NCBI GenBank assembly: GCA_030549495.1
Contig: JAUIRK010001031.1
Span: forward strand, 620,001-684,000
Length of the DNA stretch: 64,000 nt
Source: Nectonema munidae
Taxonomy: Eukaryota; Nematomorpha; Nectonematoida; Nectonematidae
Direction of reading: 5' to 3'
Below, piece by piece: positions 57,151 to 64,000 of the stretch. Numbering within the stretch: position 1 is the stretch's first letter; each line of letters starts with the position of its first letter. The notes under the pieces are model-generated. The model had not been told where the DNA came from. It was given only the letters and a program-made list of their open reading frames with translations, and did not search any database. The position numbers were made by a program, and so were the translations under genes.

Positions 57151-57788
57151 ATGTTAGAAAATACGACTCATGTAAAAGACATGCAAAAATCAGTGTCAAT
57201 TTTTTAAACTAAGTATCAAATTATTTATATTTTGATTGTAATTCAAAATTTGCCTCCCTTAATAAAGGGTATAAATTGTATTTGTTAATTACATGATTAT
57301 CTTTTTATTGTACTTTAGCAACACATATCAGATTTATTACTGAATTTTTTCATGAGCCTTCTTCACTATAAAGAATTAATTGTGATGAAGATTAACGCCA
57401 TCTAAGAAAAATATCGTAAAATATATATAATTGGGCAATTTTCTAAAATTAGGATATCTTATACTTTTTTTCTTTTTTCATATGTTAGATCAAATATAGA
57501 CTAAAATCTACATGGGGTTAAGTATATTAATCTGTACGATTATTACACTATGTGACAAAAAAAAGTTTCAATCTATTTTTGTCACTTACTTGTATAAATC
57601 TAGTTCAGTGAATACGATGGTATTATTCGTTTTTTGTAATTCGATATTTTTTATCATTTTTAATTAATCCTATTTTTGTGCAAATATTGTATTTTTTGAA
57701 ACGTTCACCTACTTTTCGATCTTTTAAATTTATAAATTTTTTTATTTGTTCCAGTAATTATATTGACATGGATAAAAGACAATATAAG

Positions 57789-58056
57789 CAGTAGTGGGAT
57801 TCAAATTTTTTATCAGCCGGTTCTGTTACAAAAAAGTCAAATTTGTCAGCAAATAAACTGATCAATTTTGATTATTTACCCATAAAATTTTAAAATAATG
57901 TTTAAACAAGCATCATTATGATGATGTTGTGGGTGCTTATTTTACTGTACGGTCTGTATTATATAAATAAATAAATATTTTACTGTTCGCTGAACTCACA
58001 AAATTCCGTGGGACGGTTCTAACGAACCGGTGCGTACCAGTTGAATCCCACTACTG
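57789..58056. mobile_element. hAT MITE with perfect target duplication
   Basis: 268 bp. Starts CAGTAGTGGGATTCAAATTT and ends TTGAATCCCACTACTG; 'gccggttc' and 'gaaccgg' form inner inverted words. Flanked by AATATAAG at 57781-57788 and 58057-58064, a perfect 8-bp duplication. CAGTGGTGGGATTCAAAT-type ends belong to a known hAT MITE group. Non-coding. Confidence 0.92.
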
Positions 58057-58064
58057 AATATAAG

Positions 58065-59614
58065 CTATAAACTGATCATTTATGTCTGGAATATATTTGC
58101 TTAATGCCTGCAAAATACATTTGAAGTGGTAAAAATATTGAATCGCATATGAAGAATATTTTTGTGAGCAAATCAGAGACCAGTATAAGATGTCGGTTGT
58201 TCATGTAATATGTGGTTCTTGTAAGTCAATATAAGAACAAAATGAATATGGATCAGGAATACGATCATGACTGGAACAGAAAAAAATATCTAAGCTTACA
58301 ACAAAAGCTTCATTTTCCAGACTAAAAAGAGCTTCATCACCTAATGAATGATATAAAATTTACTAAAATAGAAGTTAATTGTTAGCATCAAAATGAAAAA
58401 ATAAAATTTTTGGCCACAAGTATAAACAGTTTAAAGTACGGAGCTGAAAAGTTTTTCACGATACAGAATTTTTAAATCTGCACAAAGAAAAAAGCTTTAT
58501 TAGAAGAATTAGTCTTAAGCATCCGCCCGATCATAGATTCTTTTATAAAAAGTCTCAAGACTGTTTGCTTTGCTTCTCAACAGCATATCAATTTATCCAT
58601 GCTGGTTACTATGTTAAATTAAAAGAAGACTACATTAAGTTAACATTAATCATATTAACAATTTATGCAGAAGCAGGTAAAACTTTTCCCAAGCTGTCAA
58701 GCAAAGGTAGTTGTTCGTGTGTTTTGTTAAAAAGAGGCTAAGCTTAAATATAATTTTATAAATATATTGATGTTGTTCATTTTAGAAAAAAATCTTATCC
58801 CTCGCTTATTTAATTCCTAGATCCGCCTCCCTCGAGACGTCATGTCAATCAGGGTTTTTTAAAACAAAAAATTCGTCAAAATTTGTAACACAGTGTTATC
58901 ATCATCCAAAAACATCGTCGAGTAAAAAGTAAGCAATGTCTTTCATTTGTGGCATTATTTTTTTATGATTTTTTAATTAAATAAAATTTTAATATATTTT
59001 ATTTATCTTCACTCTAAATGTCTCGACACCGAAAATTCAGTGATGACAAATTCAAAATATATTAAAATTCAAAAAACTTCTATCAGTGCATCATTGCCTC
59101 TCATTTTATTCAACAAAAATTGAGAGAGGGAGAAAAACAGAGAGATAAGAGATGTAATATAATTAAGACTCACAATTGCGTGTAGAAGTGCTGAATAAAA
59201 TGTAATCGAATTAAAAAGTCAAATATAATTTTCATATTGAGACAGGGATATTTCATCACGCGATCCAAATCCTTTTTTAATTTCCAAAAATTAAGCGTCC
59301 TCTTTTCTTTAGATAATGAGTTTTCTCATAAAGCAGAGCATTTTTATCTCAACGGTCACTAGTGACCCATTATGCGTGAAATGGTTGAAGCACTGGAATC
59401 TAAATTCTAAATGTCTGGCAGCAAATCTTATTAGGTCATAGTCGAGACAAACGTTGCAAGTATGCCTTCTCTGAAAATAAGTTGGAAATATCATGATCAG
59501 GAAAAGCACTTTTATTTAGAAAATAGATGAATGCATTATTCAAGGAAAAAAGTAGGATGATTCAATGAAAAATGGAAGCGTTGTATGCAGTAGTTTTATA
59601 CAGAGCTAAGGATT
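58065..59614. other. AT-rich stretch; 3' flank of the collagen-C4-like gene
   Basis: A plus-strand frame without ATG at about 58481-58740 (contains SFIRRISLKHPPDHRFFYKK and GKTFPKLSSKGS) may be a decayed coding piece; not recognised. 'ctagatccgcctccctcgag' at 58819 resembles hAT-type CAGGGGCGGATC ends. 59309-59614 is probably 3' untranslated sequence of the neighbouring minus-strand gene. Confidence 0.35.
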
Positions 59615-59829
59615 CTATTTGGCGCATACGATGCAAGAAATTTCGCTCCCATCCTTGTACACGTTGCAAGGGAGTGAACCGCATTTGACTTCCACTCCGT
59701 AGATCGCGCTCCCTTCTCCGCTCTTGGACGAGTGCACGTAATCCGGTTCTTCATCCACGCAGATGTATTGCGACCTTGAAAATTTATTGTTTAGCGCCAT
59801 CAGGTAGCCGCCATACTCCTTTACAAAAC
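59615..59829 (-). CDS. short-chain collagen C4-like protein, last exon
   Basis: Minus strand, from an acceptor (tttggtgtttag) before 59829 to the stop at 59615-59617. Reads FVKEYGGYLMALNNKFSRSQ, YICVDEEPDYVHSSKSGEGS, AIYGVEVKCGSLPCNVYKDG, SEISCIVCAK. This is the second half of the cysteine-rich domain of proteins annotated as short-chain collagen C4 in invertebrates ('GYLM......r..y.CVD..PE......N..ga..Y.Ve..CGsLPC.PY..G.EltCvVC'). They are probably secreted. It splices in phase to 60505-60942 (A|GT gives serine: CPL-S-FVKEY). All conserved cysteines are present. Confidence 0.85.
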
Positions 59830-60504
59830 CTAAACACCAAACAAACATGTACTAACATGAATAAATTGAGAATCTATGAAAATATCATATTTACATTTGC
59901 ATTTTACCGCTGATTTTGACTTTTTAATTTTTTTTCCTCAATTTGCATATTAGTTGACAAGTGGTGAAGTAATTTCTAAATGGGACTCAATGTGTAAATT
60001 TTTTGAAATCTATTGTCGAGGTTAGAATTAATGTGAATTAGCATTAGTGTTAGTTTTTTGAGTTCCCTTTATAAAAAATATATTTTAGATTAAATTAAAT
60101 TAGAAACTTGATTAATAATTTCTTTAATTTAACTATAATTGAAGTTTTTAAGAATTGCAAATCACCTTTCAGTTTTCACATTGACGATAAACTAAATTTT
60201 TCAGTTTGTTCTATTTCAAATTTTAAGAAGGATATTTCGATCAAATTTTATTTATTATTAATGCGAATAAAATTTAATATTAAATATTTTTTGTATTCCG
60301 ATAAGTTCTTTTCTTTCCTCTTGCAGGATTGGCGTCATATTATTAAAATGAATATTAAAAAGATACAAATTTAAATTAATGTGTATTATCGTGTTTTTAG
60401 ATGAAAAAATAAAAGAGGCTTTAACTCAAATTCTGCTTTGAAATAATTCATGTGAATTTTTAGTGTCTTATAAAAAAAAAAAGGTAAAAATGAAGAGTGA
60501 GTAC
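59830..60504 (-). other. intron of the collagen-C4-like gene
   Basis: About 675 bp, donor TCTAA|GTACTC and acceptor gtttag. AT-rich; the 88-codon plus-strand frame at 60108-60374 is chance. Confidence 0.7.
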
Positions 60505-60942
60505 TTAGAGGACAGTCAATTGCTGCTGGAATCATGATATGATCGCACATATGTGGAGTGTAGCAAACAGAACAAACAGCCTGTTTTTGTTTCAACTTGA
60601 CACCCTCCTCCGACTTAAAGGGCGTTGCTTCATCATAGACTCTGTATTCCGATCCATAGATTTTGGAGTTTGCTGGATTGCTCGCGTAATTGGTCCTGCT
60701 GTGTCTACGAATAAAATGGTCATAGTTAGTGATGTAATTGCTCTGCCAATCTCAGCTATTTCCCTACCTATCCTGACCGTTGGGGGCAATGGGCAAGCAA
60801 AGATAATTGTGACCGCCTCCAGGATAAGAGTCTGAATAATGGCCTCCTGCGATAAAACCGGAATAGACGACTTCAGCTCTAGTTTGAGTTCCTCTGCAGT
60901 CTTTTTTGCCCCAGTGCACATAAGACGAGCCTCCACACAAAT
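60505..60942 (-). CDS. short-chain collagen C4-like protein, penultimate exon(s)
   Basis: Minus strand from an acceptor (ctattttcaag) before 60942. Reads LCGGSSYVHWGKKDCRGTQT, RAEVVYSGFIAGGHYSDSYP, GGGHNYLCLPIAPNG, then after a gap NSKIYGSEYRVYDEATPF, KQKQAVCSVCYTPHMCDHIM, IPAAIDCPL. This is the first half of the C4-type domain ('Y.RWG...CP.....vY.G...G..y...GGg..YLCLp..P', then 'vYG.EY', 'vpCaVC', 'lmiPa...CP'). Between the two halves the same frame has TAG (60764-60766) and TGA (60752-60754). No canonical intron that restores phase can be drawn there, though GTAGGG...GGCAG lies across it. So either this copy is a recent pseudogene, the assembly has an error, or splicing is unusual. Everything else is intact. 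Upstream exons (collagen repeats, signal peptide) should be above 60942 but were not found in the window. Confidence 0.8.
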
Positions 60943-61260
60943 CTTGAAAATAGCATGCATATACATTAATTAGACTTGTGAAAAAGGAATAGCCTTCGTT
61001 CTAAGAAAAATGTAAAATATTTTTTAAATAGACTTAAGAATAATTTTGTTATTTTACGTAAATGTGAGTCCCCCTTCTTTATAAATGTCAAAGATTTTGC
61101 TATTTGTATATTTGCGAGAGCTAATGCTTAGCTTTTTAAATTTTTTCATATTATACTTTTATATGATAGTAATAAATTAAATCAAGATGTTCAAAATTTA
61201 AAATATTCAAAAAAAAATGTTCACACTATATTTTAACTACTCTTTGTTTGATAGATAGTT
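60943..61260. other. AT-rich stretch upstream of the collagen-C4-like exon
   Basis: Expected to be intron of that gene. No further exon seen. Confidence 0.4.
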
Positions 61261-61432
61261 AGTTGGTTGGTTGGTTGGAGATATCAAAGCACTTTCAGCC
61301 GTAAGGCTCATTATGCTTAAGATGTTTAATCAAAATATTTGTGAATTTGTTTTTAGAGTTTGGAGCCATGGGGATAGGAACCCCTGACCTTCAACTGTTA
61401 AGCTGAGAGGTACACCCTAACAACTATTGAGG
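61261..61432 (-). repeat. SINE family B, tRNA-derived with CCAA tail
   Basis: Minus strand: A-box-like 'tagttgttagggtg' (61413-61426) and B-box 'ggggttcctatcccc' (61370-61384), then a body with 'gagccttacggctgaaagtg' and a tail of (CCAA)n at 61261-61278 (TTGG on the plus strand). Head, body and microsatellite tail in the right order make a good SINE. The body differs from family A. Confidence 0.68.
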
Positions 61433-61770
61433 TTTGTTAAATTATTATTTAGTGTATTCGTATTAGTAAGATAAATAGATTTTAAATAATTATAAACCAG
61501 TTTTAATATATTATTTATTTAGTTGGTTAAGTAATAACTCAGTTAGTTTGTTAGAATGTTATAAGTTTATAAAAACAATTAATACTATTTTTATTCATAC
61601 AAATACAAAAAAATATATTGTGAAAAAAGGGTTATATTTTAACCCTATTAGTGCTGGGCAAAATTAGTCCGCTCAAGTGCTGGGGGCGTAAAGTGACACC
61701 CCCCCTTATTTTTCTCAGATATTAATAAGTTTTTATAAATATTTTTAATGTTACATATATATCTCAACGA
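61433..61770. other. AT-rich stretch with a piggyBac-like start
   Basis: 'ttaaccctattagtgctggg' at 61639 resembles a TTAA-flanked piggyBac-type end, without a partner. A C run near 61700 ('cacccccccttat'). Confidence 0.35.
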
Positions 61771-62765
61771 TGCTGAATTCAGTGGTGATGTCCATTTTTT
61801 ATCAAAATCAATCAAACCTGTCAAAAAATTGATTTATATTTGACAGCTCATCTCAAAAAGGAACTTTTTATCTAAATAAGTATATAAAGTTTTTTACACA
61901 TGTATACCCATTTTCAAGTATGCTGAATTCAGTGGTGATATTCATTTTTTATGAAAATCAATCAAACCTGTCAAAAAATTGATCTAAATGTGACAGCTCA
62001 TCTCAAAAAGGAACTTTTTATCTAAATAAGTATATAAAGTTTTTTACACATGTATACCCATTTTCAAGTATGCTGAATTCAGTGGTGATATTCATTTTTT
62101 ATGAAAATCAATCAAACCTGTCAAAAAATTGATCTAAATGTGACAGCTCATCTCAAAAAGGAACTTTTTATCTAAATAAGTATATAAAGTTTTTTACACA
62201 TGTATACCCATTTTCAAGTAAGCTGAATTCAGTGGTGATATTCATTTTTTATGAAAATCAATCAAACCTGTCAAAAAATTGATCTAAATGTGACAGCTCA
62301 TCTCAAAAAAGAAACTTTTTATCTATAATTATATAAAGTTTTACACATGTATACCCATTTTCAAATAAGCTGAATTCACTGGTGATATTCATTTTTTATG
62401 AAAATCAATCAAACCTGTCAAAAAATTGATCTAAATGTGACAGCTCATTTCAAAAAAGAAACCTTTTATCTAAATAATTATATAAAGTTTTTTACACATG
62501 TATACACATTTTCAAGTAAGCTGAATTCAGTGGTGATATTTATTTTTTATGAAAATCAATCAAACCTTTCAAAAAATTGATCTAAATGTGACAGCTCATT
62601 TCAAAAAAGAAACTTTTTATCTAAATAATTATATAAAGTTTTTTACACATGTATACCCATTTTCAAGTAAGCTGAATTCAGTAGTGATATTTATTTTTTA
62701 TGAAAATCAATCAAACCTGTCAAAAAATTCATCTAAATGTGACAGCTCATCTCAAAAAGAATATT
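61771..62765 (+). repeat. ~150-bp tandem array, probable LINE 5' monomers
   Basis: Six full units and a partial seventh starting at 61771, 61921, 62071, 62221, 62368, 62519 and 62670 (periods 150,150,150,147,151,151). Each has 'gctgaattcagtggtgat', 'gaaaatcaatcaaacctgtc', 'aaatgtgacagctcat' and 'acacatgtataccc'. The first four are nearly identical; later ones differ slightly. The array ends about 90 bp before the LINE ORF1 start, in the position of a 5' untranslated region made of promoter monomers. The 60- and 87-codon frames inside are by-products. Confidence 0.85.
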
Positions 62766-62851
62766 TTTTTTCCATCTCCATTCAACTCCAGTTTAAAATG
62801 GTGTTTAAATAAAGTATTTTTATTATTTGTTATACCGATTTCAATTTTTGA

Positions 62852-64000
62852 ATGACAAGAAAAAACTTTGACAATTCCTGGATGTGCTCTTCCTGTGAAA
62901 AAGATACTTGCAAAGATATGGTACAATGTTTTCTTTGTGAACTTTGGTTCTGTTATGAGTGTCAAGGTTTTGATAAAAGTTTCAATGTGTTCTTTGATAA
63001 ATTTTTTCCTCTAGGTGTTAGATGGACATGTAAGCTATGCTTAAAAAGTGATCGTAAATCTGATATTTACCATCCTGTTAAAGATAAAGTCTCTTTACCA
63101 ACAAAAGCTTTAGAAGAAATTAATTCAAGCTTGAAAAGCTTTGCTGAAGATAGAGTAAACTATAAACAATTTTTTAAAGATCTAAAAATAGAATTGAGAA
63201 AAAGTGTTGAAGTTTCTCATACTAATGAAAGAAATAGGATTCCTACAAATGAAAGTCGATTATACTCAGATGTTGTGAAAGACAATCATGAAGTGGTTAT
63301 CCTAACCAAAGACTTGAATATTGAGGAAGTTACAGAAAATATTAATAAATCCCTAAGCTCAGTACCTATCAAAAAATCTCATAATTCTAAAAATTCTATT
63401 TTTTTAAAGTTTCCTGATAAATCTTCGAAACAAAAAGCTAAAGACATCCTCCAATCCAACAAAGTTAAAATAGTCGAAGAGGAAAAATTCTTTCCGAAAG
63501 TATCTATTTTAGTTCCTGCCGATATCGATAATAATCTACTTGTTTCCTCCATTATTTTAAAGAACAAAGATTTGGAGCCTTTGATTAAAGACGGAACAAC
63601 ATTCACTCACCTGTTTTCTAAACCCTACAAAAACCCTAAACTAAAGCTGGCAGTTTTTAAAATTTCTTCACATATATACCATTATTTAAGTAAGGTTAAC
63701 TTCCGTCTATTTTTGAATTTTTATCATTGTAGAGTTTTTAATTACTTTATGTTTAAGCAATGCTCCAACTGTTGTATGTTTGGTCACGTTGCTTCAAAAT
63801 GCAATAATTCTAGTGTTTGTAGGTTCTGTTCTCTACCACATAACGGAACTAACTGTAATGTCAAAAATTTATCTGAATATAAATGCTATAATTGTTCTAA
63901 AGATAGTTCTTTATGTTGCAATCATTCAGCCATGAGTTTAAATTGTAAGTTTGTGCAGAAAGAGATTAATTTTGTTAAAAAATATACCGTATATGACAAC
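62852..64000 (+). CDS. non-LTR retrotransposon (LINE) ORF1, runs off the window
   Basis: 383 codons open from the ATG at 62852, directly preceded by an in-frame TGA (62849-62851), to the window end with no stop. The start is MTRKNFDNSWMCSSCEKDTC. A PHD-like zinc finger occupies about residues 12-63: C12, C15, C26, C29, C34 (in place of the usual histidine), C37, C60, C63. A charged, probably helical middle follows (70-300). Then come three CCHC-type knuckles: CSNCCMFGHVASKC (304-317), CRFCSLPHNGTNC (323-335) and CYNC...HSAMSLNC (345-365). A PHD finger in ORF1 plus terminal knuckles occurs in CR1/L2/Jockey-like LINEs. Such ORF1 proteins bind the element's RNA. The frame is uninterrupted, so the copy may be recent. 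ORF2 (endonuclease and reverse transcriptase) should lie beyond 64000. Clade is not certain without it. Confidence 0.85.
   Translation, partial: MTRKNFDNSWMCSSCEKDTCKDMVQCFLCELWFCYECQGFDKSFNVFFDKFFPLGVRWTCKLCLKSDRKSDIYHPVKDKVSLPTKALEEINSSLKSFAEDRVNYKQFFKDLKIELRKSVEVSHTNERNRIPTNESRLYSDVVKDNHEVVILTKDLNIEEVTENINKSLSSVPIKKSHNSKNSIFLKFPDKSSKQKAKDILQSNKVKIVEEEKFFPKVSILVPADIDNNLLVSSIILKNKDLEPLIKDGTTFTHLFSKPYKNPKLKLAVFKISSHIYHYLSKVNFRLFLNFYHCRVFNYFMFKQCSNCCMFGHVASKCNNSSVCRFCSLPHNGTNCNVKNLSEYKCYNCSKDSSLCCNHSAMSLNCKFVQKEINFVKKYTVYDN

Larger units (their letters stand above)
54768..57679. repeat. right arm of a ~6.2-kb palindrome
   Basis: Reverse complement of 51502-54705. It has an extra tandem copy of a ~150-bp unit near the centre (54838-54985 and 54986-55142, both with 'aaatcgtgcaaattgcaaag') and four extra 28-bp units. 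It also has ~50 bp at about 57285-57340 absent on the left. Confidence 0.95.

Noticed and set aside
51502-57679. The palindrome as a giant fold-back transposon
   Set aside because: No target duplication is visible at the tips, and the arms contain an unrelated dead piggyBac. An inverted duplication explains it better for now.
60539-60966. Frames on both strands across the collagen-C4-like exon (plus 60539-60835, minus 60592-60966)
   Set aside because: Neither matches anything; a third frame on the minus strand carries all C4-domain cysteines and joins in phase to the next exon.
61771-62812. Frames of 60 and 87 codons inside the 150-bp array
   Set aside because: They arise from the repeat itself, one per unit, and use its AT-rich words; no protein features.

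Overview
This is AT-rich nuclear DNA from an animal. It has no bacterial operons, no tRNA or rRNA genes that I can see, and few host exons. DNA-transposon remains are dense: hAT, pogo/Tigger, piggyBac and FLYWCH-type MULE. There are also tRNA-derived SINEs, LINE pieces, MITEs and several kinds of tandem repeat. The host coding fragments are a short-chain-collagen-C4-like gene and an exon of a Piwi/Argonaute N-terminal domain. My best guess is an arthropod with a repeat-swollen genome, perhaps a parasitic copepod of the sea-louse type. That guess is inference from composition and gene content, not a match I could run.

Layout. 1-5000: AT-rich DNA with a Tigger-like MITE and an internally deleted pogo/Tigger element with intact TIRs. 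5775-7083: a hAT copy with a perfect 8-bp target duplication. About 9.1 kb: a Piwi-like exon (minus strand). 11-13 kb: a small hAT element and a decayed piggyBac. 14.2-20.1 kb: a nest in which a minus-strand MULE is split by a hAT element (the MULE reading frame resumes across the target duplication), followed by a partly duplicated second hAT family. 20.9-22.9 kb: a pair of long direct repeats. 23.4-24.2 kb: a MITE and a SINE. 26.1-27.7 kb: a second, plus-strand FLYWCH/MULE relic. 28.4-30.9 kb: a 36-bp minisatellite interrupted by a TIR-bounded island of ~185-bp repeats in both orientations. 34.4-35.5 kb: a Tigger transposase relic. 36.1 kb: a LINE reverse-transcriptase scrap. 39.6-40.3 kb: a minus-strand exon encoding nine exact-period 15-residue repeats. 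41-45 kb: hAT, SINE-like and MITE pieces plus two short tandem arrays. 46.5-47.2 kb: a possible two-exon host gene of unknown function. 51.5-57.7 kb: a very large, ~99% identical palindrome with a piggyBac relic in each arm. 57.8 kb: a hAT MITE with perfect target duplication. 59.6-60.9 kb: the collagen-C4-like gene (minus strand). 61.3 kb: a second SINE family. 61.77-64.0 kb: a ~150-bp tandem array directly upstream of an intact LINE ORF1 that runs off the window.

How it fits together. Most of the window is a record of successive transposon insertions with few genes. The youngest-looking parts are the palindrome, the LINE with its tandem 5' region, and two hAT elements with perfect target duplications. 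No LTR retroelement or other virus-like element was recognised. Exon boundaries and family calls come from reading the sequence by eye; identities given are estimates.
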